Assembly: GCA_013349405.1 (NCBI GenBank)
Contig: DUZS01000008.1
Span: 41,267-105,266, forward strand
DNA from: Desulfuromonadales bacterium
Lineage (GTDB): Bacteria > Desulfobacterota > Desulfuromonadia > Geobacterales > Pseudopelobacteraceae
Direction: 5' to 3'
Length of the DNA stretch: 64,000 nt
Both the position numbers and the translations under genes were made by a program. This document shows positions 53,312-62,375 of the stretch, one piece after another. The notes under the pieces are model-generated. The model saw only the letters and a list, made by a program, of their open reading frames with translations. It was not told where the DNA came from and ran no database searches. Each line of letters begins with the position of its first letter. Positions within the stretch are counted from its first letter, which is position 1.

Positions 53312-54832
53312 ATGAAAAAACCAGGTACCCCCCTCTCCATCCTCTTCTCTGCTTCCGAAGCAGCACCTTTTGCCAAGGAGGGCGGCCTTGGCGATGTTGT
53401 TGGCGCGCTCCCCAAGTACCTCTCCCGCATGGGACATGATGTTCGCGTTGTCCTCCCGCGCTACTACAGTGTCAAGCCGGAGAAGTATGATCTCAAACTG
53501 CTGCCGGGGACACTGGTCGTGCCGATGGGCATCATCGGCTATCAGTACTGCGGCGTCTGGGAAGGACGCTTGCCGGGGTGTGATGTGCCGATCTATTTTC
53601 TGGAGCACGAAGCCTATTATGGCCGCTCCGGGCTCTACCAGCAGGATGGTGAGGGGTACCTCGATAACGACAACCGTTTCGTCTTTCTCTCCAAGGCGAC
53701 GCTCGAACTGTGCAAGATGCTCAACTTCACGCCGGATGTGATCCATGCCCACGATTGGCACACCAGCGTCATTCCGGTACTGCTGAACACCTCGTACCTG
53801 CATGATCGCTTCGTCGGCAATGCCGCGTCACTGCTGACGCTGCACAACATGCAGTATCAGGGGAACTTTTATCCCGGCCTGATGGATGTGATTGGCGTCG
53901 GCTGGAAGCATTTCAACTATCTTGAGCTGGAAATGAACGATGAAGTCAACCTGCTGAAAGGGGGGATTTACCACGCGACCCTGCTCAACACGGTCAGTGA
54001 GGAGTATTCCCGGGAGATCCAGACCGCCGCTTTTGGCTGGGGACTTGAAGGGGCGATACGGGATCGGGCCGCCGACTTGAGCGGCATCATCAACGGCGTT
54101 GATTACGAAGAGTGGGATCCGGCGACGGATCCGTTTATTGCCGCCAATTATACGTCCCGTACGGTAAAAAAAGGGAAAGCCGCCTGCAAGCGCGACCTTC
54201 AGGTTGAGCTGGGACTCCCGCAGCGGGATGATGTCCCGCTCTTCGGGATCGTTTCCCGTATGGTCAAGCAGAAAGGCACCGATATCCTGGCCGAGGCCAT
54301 TCACCGCATCATGGAGATTGATTGCCAGTTTGTGGTGGTCGGCAACGGCGAACCGTGGGCGCATTTCTATTTCGGCGACATTGCCGCCCTCTACCCGGAA
54401 AAATTCGCCTGTTTTATCGGCTACAGCGAAGCGCTTGCCCACAAGGTTGAAGCGGGCGCAGACTTTTTTGTCATGCCGTCCGCCTTTGAACCGTGCGGCC
54501 TGAATCAGATGTATTCCCTCGCCTACGGTACCCCTCCGGTCGTGCGCGCGACCGGCGGCCTTGCCGACAGCGTCGAAAACTTTAACGAAGCGGTCATGAG
54601 CGGCGATGGTTTCAAATTCTGGAACCATAGTGCTACGGCGCTGTTTGACACAGTCGGCTGGGCTGCCTGGACTTTTTTCAACAACCCGAAGGGGCTAGCC
54701 GCACTGCGCAAAAACGGCATGAAGAAGCGTTTTACCTGGGAGGCCGCGGCCCACAAATATGATGAACTCTACCGCCTGGCGATTTTGCGGCGGAGGGGTG
54801 GAGAATATTTCCGGAATCGGTTTGAGGGGTAG
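53312..54832 (+). CDS. glgA: Glycogen synthase (ADP-glucose)
   Basis: The 506-residue GT5 enzyme has ILFSASEAAPFAKEGGLGDVVGALPKYL (KxGGL donor-binding loop), VIHAHDWHTSVIPVLL, FGIVSRMVKQKGTDILAEAI and the C-terminal FVMPSAFEPCGLNQMYSLAYGTPPVVRATGGLADSV. It extends alpha-1,4-glucan from ADP-glucose. It has its own promoter and is followed three bases later by ubiA; no other glg gene is near. Confidence 0.96.
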   Translation: MKKPGTPLSILFSASEAAPFAKEGGLGDVVGALPKYLSRMGHDVRVVLPRYYSVKPEKYDLKLLPGTLVVPMGIIGYQYCGVWEGRLPGCDVPIYFLEHEAYYGRSGLYQQDGEGYLDNDNRFVFLSKATLELCKMLNFTPDVIHAHDWHTSVIPVLLNTSYLHDRFVGNAASLLTLHNMQYQGNFYPGLMDVIGVGWKHFNYLELEMNDEVNLLKGGIYHATLLNTVSEEYSREIQTAAFGWGLEGAIRDRAADLSGIINGVDYEEWDPATDPFIAANYTSRTVKKGKAACKRDLQVELGLPQRDDVPLFGIVSRMVKQKGTDILAEAIHRIMEIDCQFVVVGNGEPWAHFYFGDIAALYPEKFACFIGYSEALAHKVEAGADFFVMPSAFEPCGLNQMYSLAYGTPPVVRATGGLADSVENFNEAVMSGDGFKFWNHSATALFDTVGWAAWTFFNNPKGLAALRKNGMKKRFTWEAAAHKYDELYRLAILRRRGGEYFRNRFEG

Positions 54833-54835
54833 GTC

Positions 54836-55705
54836 GTGCCGGAAACAGGGATATTCAAAAAAATCAGCATCTTTCTGGAGATGATCAAGTTTTCTCACAC
54901 GGTCTTCGCTCTACCGTTCGCTTTGACCGGCGCGTTGCTGGCTGCCGGAGGAGTCCCCTCGCTCCGCCATATATTCTGGATTATTATGGCAATGGTTGGT
55001 GCCCGTACCGCCGCGATGGCGATGAACCGGCTGATTGATGCCGGTATCGATGCCCATAACCCGCGCACCGCAGGACGGGCCATTCCGGCCGGACTGATCA
55101 GCAAAGGGATGACCCTGTTTTTTATCATCGTATCTACAGCCCTGATGTTCTTTTCTGCGTTTATGCTGAATCCGCTCTGCCTGAAACTTGCCCCGCTCGC
55201 CCTGTTTTTTCTGCTGCTCTACTCCTATTGCAAGCGCTTCACCGCCCTCGCCCACGTTGTCCTCGGCATCTGCCTGGCAGCTGCGCCGATCGGCGCCTGG
55301 GTGGCGATTCGCGGCACGATTGATCCACCGGCGCTGATTCTGGGAGCGGTGGTACTGTTCTGGGTTGCCGGATTTGATATTCTCTATGCGCTGCAGGATC
55401 TGGAGTTTGACCGGGCGGCGGGATTGCACTCTATCCCGGTCCTGCTCGGCGTTACCGGTTCAATTCGGACGGCCAGGATTTTTCACACGATCATGATCGC
55501 ACTGCTGTTCACTCTCTACAACTTCATGCACCTTGGGATTTTTTTTCTACTCGGCACTGTTGCTGCGGCGGTAATGCTGATCTACGAGCACTGGCTGCTG
55601 CGCAGCGGTGATCTGAGTAAGCTCGACGCGGCTTTTTTCAACATGAACGGCTACATCAGTGTCACCGTTGTGCTCTTTGCGGCTGCCGACGTCCTGATGA
55701 GGTAA
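54836..55705 (+). CDS. ubiA: UbiA-family prenyltransferase
   Basis: The 289-residue integral membrane enzyme has about eight hydrophobic segments and the Asp-rich motif NRLIDAGIDAHNPRT (NxxxDxxxD) plus LYALQDLEFDRAAGLHSIPVLLG, as in 4-hydroxybenzoate prenyltransferases. In a menaquinone-using anaerobe the true role may be that of MqnP in the futalosine route. GTG start three bases after glgA. Confidence 0.93.
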   Translation: MPETGIFKKISIFLEMIKFSHTVFALPFALTGALLAAGGVPSLRHIFWIIMAMVGARTAAMAMNRLIDAGIDAHNPRTAGRAIPAGLISKGMTLFFIIVSTALMFFSAFMLNPLCLKLAPLALFFLLLYSYCKRFTALAHVVLGICLAAAPIGAWVAIRGTIDPPALILGAVVLFWVAGFDILYALQDLEFDRAAGLHSIPVLLGVTGSIRTARIFHTIMIALLFTLYNFMHLGIFFLLGTVAAAVMLIYEHWLLRSGDLSKLDAAFFNMNGYISVTVVLFAAADVLMR

Positions 55706-55780
55706 CTGCTGATATTTCCTGCACACATAGCGTCCTATCTGACCAAGCGGGGAATTGGCGCTACCTGGGCGCTCCATGAA

Positions 55781-57016
55781 ATGCCCGACCGTTTTTTCTC
55801 CGCTGCAGTGGTCATCCCCTCCCTGGCTGAAGCCGTCAATCTGCCGCAGACGCTTGAATCGCTCTCCCGCAACCCTGCCGATCTACTGGAGCGTTTCCTC
55901 ATACTGATCATCGTCAATCAGCGAGCCGATGCCTCAGACTCGGAAACCGCAGATAACCGTGAAACGCTGAGGCTGCTGCCGCTCTGGAAAGAGCAGTTTC
56001 AGCTGCCCAACCTGTGCTGGGTTGATGCCGCCTCACCCGGTAGAGAATTGCCCGCCAGACAGGGGGTCGGCCTGGCGCGCAAGATCGGCCTTGATCTGGC
56101 GCTGTCGCTGCTCGATTATCGCACTGCAAACCCGTTTCTGGTCTGCCTCGACGCCGACACCGTGGTGCAGGCTGACTACCTCCCCGCGCTCACCGGTCAT
56201 TTTTCCTGTTCCTCCGCAGGCGGCGCAAGCATACCCTACCGGCACCGCTCTGCCTCCGATCCGGCGGGGCAGTCTGCCATTGACCGTTACGAACTGTTTT
56301 TGAGAACGTATGTGCTCGGCCTGCAACTGGCCGGTTCACCATACGCATTTCATACGGTAGGGAGCGCCATGGCCAGCACAGCGTCGGCATACGTTGCCTC
56401 CGGCGGCATGAACCGGCGTCTGGCCGGTGAAGATTTCTATTTTCTGCAGCAGGTACACAAAACATCAGGCGTCGAGCCTTTACACGGAACGGCCGTACAT
56501 CCTTCGCCCCGTTCATCACACCGGGTCCCATTCGGGACCGGTCGGGCCGTGGGCGATATGCTGGCAGATGGAGAGCAGCGGTTCCTTTTCTATCAGCCGG
56601 ATGTGTTCTCGATTGTAGGAGAGTGGTTGGCGTGTGTGGCAGACCATGGTGAAGAAGATGCGCTTCTGTTGCAGAAACGAGCTGCCCTGATATCGCCGGT
56701 TCTGTGCGATTATCTCGATCAGACCGGTTTCAAGAGCGCCTGGGGAAATCTGAAGAAAAATAACCGCGAGAAAGTTACATTACAAGCTGCTTTCCACGGC
56801 TGGTTTGACGCCTTTCGCACCATGCGGCTGATTCATGAGTCGAGTGACCGGAGTTACCCGCGAATACCGCCGAATGAAGCGGTTGTGCCGCTGCTGGAGC
56901 AAGCCGGCATAACCTGCACCAGCAGCATGACTATAGGCGGGCAGCTGGAGTTGTTACGAACGTTACAGGACGGAAATGGTTACCCGGGCCGGGTTGAACT
57001 GATTCCGGTTATATAG
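55781..57016 (+). CDS. Family 2-like glycosyltransferase
   Basis: The 411-residue soluble protein has a GT-A-like start (SAAVVIPSLAEAVNLPQTLESLSR), donor motif CLDADTVVQADYLPAL, and an acceptor-side AGEDFYFLQQVHK (ED motif). The C-terminal half is not recognisable to me. No membrane segment. The sugar and acceptor are unknown. Its 3' end overlaps the convergent greB gene by 37 bases. Confidence 0.8.
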   Translation: MPDRFFSAAVVIPSLAEAVNLPQTLESLSRNPADLLERFLILIIVNQRADASDSETADNRETLRLLPLWKEQFQLPNLCWVDAASPGRELPARQGVGLARKIGLDLALSLLDYRTANPFLVCLDADTVVQADYLPALTGHFSCSSAGGASIPYRHRSASDPAGQSAIDRYELFLRTYVLGLQLAGSPYAFHTVGSAMASTASAYVASGGMNRRLAGEDFYFLQQVHKTSGVEPLHGTAVHPSPRSSHRVPFGTGRAVGDMLADGEQRFLFYQPDVFSIVGEWLACVADHGEEDALLLQKRAALISPVLCDYLDQTGFKSAWGNLKKNNREKVTLQAAFHGWFDAFRTMRLIHESSDRSYPRIPPNEAVVPLLEQAGITCTSSMTIGGQLELLRTLQDGNGYPGRVELIPVI

Positions 57017-57453
57017 AGCGTTACCTCGCCCCCCGGTTTACGGACGATAACCTCATCATCAAGCTTCTTGTGCAGCAGCGCCTGCCCGACCGGTGAATCC
57101 ATGCTGATCCTGCCGACGCTGACGTCGATCTCATCCGGGCCGACCAGCTGGTAGCTCCGCTCGTCACCGCCTTCTTCTTCGTAGGTGACCCAGCAGCCGA
57201 AGGTAACCTGCTTCGGGTTCGCCGGAACCGTTGCCACCTTCAGCACTTTCAGGCGCGAACCGAGATGTTTCAGCTTGCGATCAATCTCGCGCAGCCTTTT
57301 TTTCCCGTAGATGTATTCGGCGTTTTCCGAGCGATCACCCTCTGCAGCTGCGTCAGCAACCCCTCTGACAACCTTGGGACGTTCGACTTTCCAGAGGTGG
57401 TCATATTCTTCGCACAGCTTTTTCAGCCCTTCTGCAGAAATCAGGTTCGTCAT
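56980..57453 (-). CDS. greB: Transcript cleavage factor GreB/GreA family
   Basis: The 157-residue protein has the N-terminal coiled coil with acidic tip (GDRSENAEYIYGKKRLREIDRKLKHLGSRL) and the C-terminal FKBP-like domain (GCWVTYEEEGGDERSYQLVGPDEIDVSVGRISMDSPVGQALLHKKLDDEV). It rescues backtracked RNA polymerase. The KKRLREIDRKL form is closer to GreB. Confidence 0.93.
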   Translation of the reverse strand: MTNLISAEGLKKLCEEYDHLWKVERPKVVRGVADAAAEGDRSENAEYIYGKKRLREIDRKLKHLGSRLKVLKVATVPANPKQVTFGCWVTYEEEGGDERSYQLVGPDEIDVSVGRISMDSPVGQALLHKKLDDEVIVRKPGGEVTLYITGISSTRPG

Positions 57454-57480
57454 TCAGGTGCTCCGGTTCATAAGACAAAA

Positions 57481-57502
57481 ACAGCCCGCGCAGGCGGGCT
57501 GT
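57481..57502 (-). terminator. Terminator of the FKBP gene
   Basis: 9-bp stem ACAGCCCGC / GCGGGCTGT; on the minus strand TTTTGTC follows. Confidence 0.85.
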
Positions 57503-57529
57503 CTGGTAATAGTGTGGACGTGTGAAAAA

Positions 57530-57970
57530 TTATTTTGCGACGTCAAGCAGCTCAACATCAAACAGCAGGGTGGCGTTCGGAGGAATGACGCCGCCGGCGC
57601 CCCGTTCACCATAGCCAAGCTTGGCAGGAATAATAAGCTTGCGCTTGCCGCCGACTTTCATCGTCATGACGCCTTCGTCCCACCCCTGAATAACCTGGCC
57701 GACGCCGATTGAGAAGGAGAACGGTTCATTGCGGTCAACCGAGCTGTCAAACTTTTTGCCGTTTTCAAGTGTTCCGGTGTAGTGAACCTTGACCGCTTTA
57801 CCGGCAGTCGGCGCTGCTCCCTTACCGACTACAACGTCAACATACTTGAGACCGGATGCTGTTGTTACCGTCTTGCCGCCATCCTTCTTCGCTTCCTGTG
57901 CGGCAAAAGCCGGCACAGCAAGCAGTGCTGCCATAAAAACCGATGCTACCATTGTACTGAAACGCTTCAT
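57530..57970 (-). CDS. FKBP-type peptidyl-prolyl isomerase, exported
   Basis: The 146-residue protein has a signal peptide ([23 protein letters not shown]) and one FKBP domain ([83 protein letters not shown]). It would speed folding at proline bonds in the periplasm. ATG 57970 has a GGGGGGTT site; upstream in-frame starts lie in non-coding-like sequence. Confidence 0.95.
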   Translation of the reverse strand: MKRFSTMVASVFMAALLAVPAFAAQEAKKDGGKTVTTASGLKYVDVVVGKGAAPTAGKAVKVHYTGTLENGKKFDSSVDRNEPFSFSIGVGQVIQGWDEGVMTMKVGGKRKLIIPAKLGYGERGAGGVIPPNATLLFDVELLDVAK

Positions 57971-58063
57971 TGATGTAACCCCCCGGATGTTTTTTTGCTG
58001 CTGTCGACAAGATAGTTGGTTTTCCTCGCGCTGGCAACAGGGATTTTGCATGGATGCGGCACG

Positions 58064-58112
58064 TCCTGTCACGAGCAATATCATTGACACGCGACAGGAT
58101 CTTCTGTAATTT
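58064..58112 (+). promoter_or_regulatory. vapBC promoter and inverted repeat
   Basis: TTGACA (58084-58089), 17 bases, TAATTT (58107-58112). TCCTGTC (58064-58070) and GACAGGA (58093-58099) are inverted around the -35, a likely VapB operator. Confidence 0.6.
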
Positions 58113-58164
58113 TCTTGATGGTTGGCTGGTTGTGGGATAAGGTATCGATAAGGAGGTGTGAACC

Positions 58165-58413
58165 ATGCCAAACAAAGCGCTTCATATTGCCCAGATTTAT
58201 AAAAGTATCTACCTGTTGCCTGAGGACAAGTTGCAGGAGGTGAAAGATTACATTGAATTTATTTGTGTCAAGGTAACCCCACGCAAGAGAAATGTCGTAA
58301 AGTTGGGCGGCATCTGGCAGGGGAAAGGATTTGAGAATCTTACTGATTTGGACGGAGAGTTGAAAGCTATCCGTATGAAAGCGACCGAATCCATCCTCGG
58401 AAAAGATTATTGA
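58165..58413 (+). CDS. vapB: VapB-like antitoxin (DUF2281-type)
   Basis: The 82-residue protein ([26 protein letters not shown], then [32 protein letters not shown]) has the layout of small antitoxins whose C-terminal part wraps the PIN toxin. AAGGAGG lies before the ATG. The next gene encodes a PIN protein. Confidence 0.85.
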   Translation: MPNKALHIAQIYKSIYLLPEDKLQEVKDYIEFICVKVTPRKRNVVKLGGIWQGKGFENLTDLDGELKAIRMKATESILGKDY

Positions 58414-58415
58414 AT

Positions 58416-58805
58416 ATGGATTATCTTGCCGACACAGTGACAATTATCCGTCATTTTTCAAAAACCGGCTCCATTGGAAAAGAGGCTCGGAATATACTTG
58501 CAGCCGCTGAAAAGGGCAGAGTTAGCATTCATCTTTCTGTCCTCTCCCTTGTTGAAATCATGTACCTTTCTCAAAAGAACCGTATCGCCATTGACCTCGC
58601 CGAAACTATCCGCATTATCAACGCCTCTGAAAATTACAGCATTATAGACCTATCCCCCGGTATTGTGACCGTTGCCGATTCAATCGGTTTTTATGAACTG
58701 TTCGACCGTCTCATCATAGCTACAGCGCGATTTCTCGATGTTCCGCTGTTGACGTGCGACAAGGAAATCAGAAAATCTCAAATTATTGAGGTTATCTGGG
58801 AATAA
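58416..58805 (+). CDS. vapC: VapC-type PIN domain toxin
   Basis: The 129-residue PIN protein has MDYLADTVTIIRHF (first Asp), SLVEIMYLS (Glu), ELFDRLIIATA (Asp) and LLTCDKEIRKS (Asp). ATG at 58416 lies two bases after the antitoxin stop; a TTG at 58410 that overlaps the stop is possible. Confidence 0.9.
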   Translation: MDYLADTVTIIRHFSKTGSIGKEARNILAAAEKGRVSIHLSVLSLVEIMYLSQKNRIAIDLAETIRIINASENYSIIDLSPGIVTVADSIGFYELFDRLIIATARFLDVPLLTCDKEIRKSQIIEVIWE

Positions 58806-58901
58806 CTCGCATACCGTAACCTTCCCCACCTCCAAAACCGTGGAAAGTGCCACCAGTGCCTTCGAGATGATAATAAAGTGTTACAGGACAGATGCACATT
58901 C

Positions 58902-58930
58902 TTGACTTACGATATCATTATTGATACTAT
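58902..58930 (+). promoter_or_regulatory. hicB promoter with operator between -35 and -10
   Basis: TTGACT (58902-58907), 17 bases, TACTAT (58925-58930). TATCA (58913-58917) and TGATA (58922-58926) form an inverted repeat inside the spacer. Confidence 0.65.
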
Positions 58931-58972
58931 TCCACCGTTTACTCAAGGCTATCGAACGGAGGGAGGTCGAAC

Positions 58973-59311
58973 GTGGCACAGAAAAACGAAAATCGAGACA
59001 AGTACACCTATCGTGTTACCTGGTCTGAAGAGGATGCCGAATATGTTGGACTTTGTGCTGAATTCCCCAGCCTTAGCTGGCTTGCGCAAACTTCGGAAGC
59101 GGCTCTTAAAGGAGTCAGCGCCCTTGTTCACGAGATCACTGAGGAAATGCGAAAAAATGGTGAACCGGTTCCTGAACCGCTTGCCACCAAACACTTTAGC
59201 GGCAAGTTTATGATCCGTGTTCCTCCTGACGTTCATCGTCAGCTATCAATCGAAGCCCTTGAAGCCGGTGTGAGCCTCAACCGCCTGGCAAGTGCAAAGC
59301 TGAGCCACTAA
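58973..59311 (+). CDS. hicB: HicB-family antitoxin, no HicA partner seen
   Basis: The 112-residue protein has the degraded RNase H-like HicB domain (YRVTWSEEDAEYVGLCAEFPSLSWLAQTSEAALKGVSALV) and a C-terminal ribbon-helix-helix (KFMIRVPPDVHRQLSIEALEAGVSLNRLASAKL). GTG start after GGAGGGAGG. No HicA frame lies on either side, so it may act as a stand-alone repressor or be a relic. Confidence 0.88.
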   Translation: MAQKNENRDKYTYRVTWSEEDAEYVGLCAEFPSLSWLAQTSEAALKGVSALVHEITEEMRKNGEPVPEPLATKHFSGKFMIRVPPDVHRQLSIEALEAGVSLNRLASAKLSH

Positions 59312-59330
59312 TTCTGAAAAAGGACCATTC

Positions 59331-60731
59331 ATGCTCGCACCACATCTGCTCAAAGAGCTGACTGCTATTGTCGGCTCCGACAATATCGCGACCGGCAAAC
59401 AGGACATGATCTGCTATGGCTATGACGCCACCCAGATGGAGTTCCTGCCGGATGCTGTTGTCCATCCGGCTAATGCTGAAGAAGTTTCTGCCGTTCTTAA
59501 GCTGGCGAACCGGGAAGGGTTTCCGGTGTTTCCGCGTGGCGCCGGCAGCGGCTTTACCGGCGGGTCGCTCCCCAAGGGGGGCGGTGTCGTGCTGGTGACG
59601 ACCCGCATGAACCGCATTCTGCGCATCGACACCGAAAACCTGATTGCCGAAGTTGAGCCGGGCGTCGTGACGGAGCAGTTCCAGATCGCGGTTGAAAAAC
59701 TCGGTTTTTTCTATCCTCCTGATCCCGCCTCGCTCAAGTTTTCCACGCTGGGGGGGAACGTCGCTGAAAACGCGGGGGGACCGCGCTGCGTCAAGTACGG
59801 CGTCACCCGTGACTTCGTTATGGGCCTTGAACTGGTACTGCCGACCGGCGAAATTATCCGCACCGGCGGCGAGACGTACAAGGCGGTGGTCGGCTACGAC
59901 ATGACCCGCCTGCTCTGCGGCAGTGAAGGGACGCTCGGTGTCATTACCAAGATCATCTTCAAAATTCTGCCCTTTCCCGATGCCAAGAAGACCATGCTGA
60001 CGATCTTCGATTCGATCGATGGCGCCGCCAAAGCGGTCTCGACGATTATCGGCAACAAAATCATTCCGACCACGCTTGAATTTATGGATTATGCCACGTT
60101 GCAGTGCGTCGAGCGCCGCTTTAATCTTGGTATCCCGGCTGAAGGGCGGGCGGTGCTGCTCATTGAAGTTGATGGCGATCGCGACCTGATCGAAAAGCAG
60201 GCGGCGCAGATTCATGAGCTGATCAAACCGCTCGGTCTGGTGCAGTTTCGGGCGGCCAAAGATGCTGCCGAATCAGAAGAGCTCTGGCGGGTGCGACGAC
60301 TCGTTTCGCCGTCGCTGCGGGATATCAACCCGACTAAATATAATGAGGATGTCGTCGTGCCGCGCAGCAAAGTGCCGGACATCATCCGCACCATCGAGAA
60401 AATACAGGCAAAATACGATATCCCGATTGTCAACTTCGGCCATGCCGGTGACGGCAATATCCATGTTAATATTATGGTTGACAAGGATGTTCCCGGCATG
60501 GACGAGAAGGCGCATGAGGCGATCCGTGACGTTTTTCAGGCTGCGCTGGACCTGAACGGCACCATGTCGGGTGAGCACGGGGTCGGGCTTTCGAAAGCCC
60601 CCTATATAGAACTTGAGCTCTCCCCGCAGCAGATCACCGCCATGAAAGCGATCAAGGCGGCACTTGACCCAAATAACATATTGAATCCGGGAAAAATGTT
60701 TCCCTGGCCGGAGAAATCACATGACGCATGA
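59331..60731 (+). CDS. glcD: FAD-linked D-lactate/glycolate dehydrogenase, GlcD-like
   Basis: The 466-residue flavoprotein has the PCMH FAD-binding domain (VFPRGAGSGFTGGSLPKGGGVVL, VEPGVVTEQFQ, PPDPASLKFSTLGGNVAENAGGPRCVKYG, GSEGTLGVITK) and the C-terminal FAD-oxidase domain with VNFGHAGDGNIHVNIMVD and GTMSGEHGVGLSKAPY. It oxidises a 2-hydroxy acid such as D-lactate or glycolate. No iron-sulfur partner gene follows. It ends 11 bases inside the next gene. Confidence 0.93.
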   Translation: MLAPHLLKELTAIVGSDNIATGKQDMICYGYDATQMEFLPDAVVHPANAEEVSAVLKLANREGFPVFPRGAGSGFTGGSLPKGGGVVLVTTRMNRILRIDTENLIAEVEPGVVTEQFQIAVEKLGFFYPPDPASLKFSTLGGNVAENAGGPRCVKYGVTRDFVMGLELVLPTGEIIRTGGETYKAVVGYDMTRLLCGSEGTLGVITKIIFKILPFPDAKKTMLTIFDSIDGAAKAVSTIIGNKIIPTTLEFMDYATLQCVERRFNLGIPAEGRAVLLIEVDGDRDLIEKQAAQIHELIKPLGLVQFRAAKDAAESEELWRVRRLVSPSLRDINPTKYNEDVVVPRSKVPDIIRTIEKIQAKYDIPIVNFGHAGDGNIHVNIMVDKDVPGMDEKAHEAIRDVFQAALDLNGTMSGEHGVGLSKAPYIELELSPQQITAMKAIKAALDPNNILNPGKMFPWPEKSHDA

Positions 60732-61029
60732 CACAGCAAAAGAAGTTCAGAAGAAGCCGCTGATCGGACGCATCGTACCGACGGAAATTTTTCTGCTCTG
60801 TATGGGAATCGCCACGCTAACCTATGGAATTGTCAATAGCATGACCATGAGTATATTCTGGGGATGCATCATCATTCCCGGAGTATTTATTCTCCACCAT
60901 GTTCGTAAGACGGATTGGACCAAGCATTGGCAGGAGATGGAGGCAGAGCAGAAAATTGCCATTGAGCGTGCCGAACAACGCAGGCGAGCCGTTGAAGAAG
61001 CACGGAAGGGTGCCGATGAAGGAAAATAG
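60721..61029 (+). CDS. Small membrane protein of unknown function
   Basis: The 102-residue protein has two membrane segments (about 21-38 and 43-60) and a charged helical C-terminus (WTKHWQEMEAEQKIAIERAEQRRRAVEEARKG). It overlaps glcD at its start and maf at its end, so it lies inside one operon. It could anchor GlcD to the membrane; that is inference. Confidence 0.8.
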   Translation: MTHDTAKEVQKKPLIGRIVPTEIFLLCMGIATLTYGIVNSMTMSIFWGCIIIPGVFILHHVRKTDWTKHWQEMEAEQKIAIERAEQRRRAVEEARKGADEGK

Positions 61030-61603
61030 CCCAAGTACCATAGTGCTGGCATCGGCATCGCCGCGCCGCAGCGAACTGATGTCATTGGCGGAGATTGAAT
61101 TCGCTGTTGTTCCGGCAGACATCTGTGAGGATATCCTGCCGGGTGAACTGCCTGTTGATCATGTCGTGCGCCTCTCACATGAAAAAGCTGATGCGGTGGC
61201 GGAGAGAACGCCCGGCCGCTTCTTCATCGGTGCTGATACGATCGTGGTACTGGATGGCGCCATTCTCGGCAAACCGGTTGATGCAGGTGACGCACTCCGC
61301 ATGTTGTCCGGGCTGTCCGGCAGGAATCATGAGGTCATTACCGGTTTCACGGTTTATGACAAAATCGGTGGCATCCATATCAGCCGCAGCGTCTGCACCG
61401 AAGTGACTTTCAAAAAGCTGCAGCATTATGAAATTGCGGCATATATTGCTACCGGCTGTCCGATGGATAAAGCCGGGGCCTATGCGATTCAGGGTGGTGC
61501 GGTCCATTTTGTCCGTTCCATCAACGGGTCATACACCAATGTGATCGGTCTGCCGATGACGGAACTGTACGAAGTGCTGCAGGCCATGCAGGCCGTTGAG
61601 TAA
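61016..61603 (+). CDS. maf: Maf-like nucleoside triphosphate pyrophosphatase
   Basis: The 195-residue protein shows the Maf motif VLASASPRRSELM, then HVVRLSHEKADAVAER, IGADTIVVLDGAILGKP, YATGCPMDKAGAYAIQG. Maf proteins hydrolyse non-canonical or excess pyrimidine NTPs (dTTP/UTP type). ATG at 61016 with GAAGGG upstream overlaps the preceding gene by 14 bases. Confidence 0.95.
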   Translation: MKENSPSTIVLASASPRRSELMSLAEIEFAVVPADICEDILPGELPVDHVVRLSHEKADAVAERTPGRFFIGADTIVVLDGAILGKPVDAGDALRMLSGLSGRNHEVITGFTVYDKIGGIHISRSVCTEVTFKKLQHYEIAAYIATGCPMDKAGAYAIQGGAVHFVRSINGSYTNVIGLPMTELYEVLQAMQAVE

Positions 61604-61608
61604 GCGCC

Positions 61609-62292
61609 ATGAGCATCTCCTCTCATCTGGCTCAGATTAACCAGCGTATTCATGCTGCGGCTCACCAAGCCGGGCGCGATCCCGCCACCGTCCGCCTCGT
61701 TGCCGTGTCAAAGACCCGCCCGTCGGCGGATATCGTAGAGGCATACCAGGCAGGGCAGACGGTTTTCGGGGAAAATTATATTCAGGAACTGGTGCCGAAG
61801 CTGGCAGAGGTGTCAGAGGCTGTCGAGTGGCATGTTATCGGCCACCTGCAAAGCAACAAGGTTAAATATATCGCCGGTCAGGTGGCACTGATTCATTCAG
61901 TTGACCGCATATCACTGGCGTCTGAGATCAATCGGCAGTGGGGTAAACTCGGCAAAATCTGCAACATTCTGGTCCAGGTAAATATTTCCGGGGAAACTAC
62001 GAAATCAGGGACAACCGAGGCTGGGGCGATTCAACTGGTACGGGCATGTGCCCTGCTGCGAAACATCAGGGTGCGCGGGCTGATGACGATGCCGCCATTT
62101 TTTGATGATCCTGAAGCGGCGCGGCCTTTTTTTGCCGGGTTGCGGCGCTTATCGGAGGCCGTTACCGCTGAGAATATCGCAGGAGTTGATATGGCCGAAC
62201 TTTCCATGGGGATGTCAGGTGATTTTGAAGCGGCAATTGAGGAAGGGGCCACACTGGTCAGAGTCGGCACGGCAATTTTCGGCAACAGGTAA
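61609..62292 (+). CDS. yggS: PLP homeostasis protein (YggS/PLPBP family)
   Basis: The 227-residue PLP-binding protein has RLVAVSKTRPSADIVEAYQAG (Lys35 binds PLP), FGENYIQELVPKL, WHVIGHLQSNKVKYI, MTMPPFFDDPEAARPFF and ELSMGMSGDFEAAIEEGATLVRVGTAIFG. It keeps vitamin B6 and amino acid pools in balance. Six bases after maf. Confidence 0.96.
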   Translation: MSISSHLAQINQRIHAAAHQAGRDPATVRLVAVSKTRPSADIVEAYQAGQTVFGENYIQELVPKLAEVSEAVEWHVIGHLQSNKVKYIAGQVALIHSVDRISLASEINRQWGKLGKICNILVQVNISGETTKSGTTEAGAIQLVRACALLRNIRVRGLMTMPPFFDDPEAARPFFAGLRRLSEAVTAENIAGVDMAELSMGMSGDFEAAIEEGATLVRVGTAIFGNR

Positions 62293-62308
62293 ATCTCGCA
62301 AACTGAGA

Positions 62309-62352
62309 GCAACAAAAGAGGGGATGGCCAAAGCCATCCCCTCTTTTGTTGC
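62309..62352. terminator. Bidirectional terminator between yggS and actP
   Basis: A perfect 20-bp stem (GCAACAAAAGAGGGGATGGC and its complement) with loop CAAA, T-rich on both strands. Confidence 0.93.
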
Positions 62353-62375
62353 AATACGTTCAATTAATCACAACA

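Noticed and set aside
58806..58972. hicA toxin gene upstream of hicB
   Set aside because: The stretch has no frame with HicA features and contains instead a promoter and operator.
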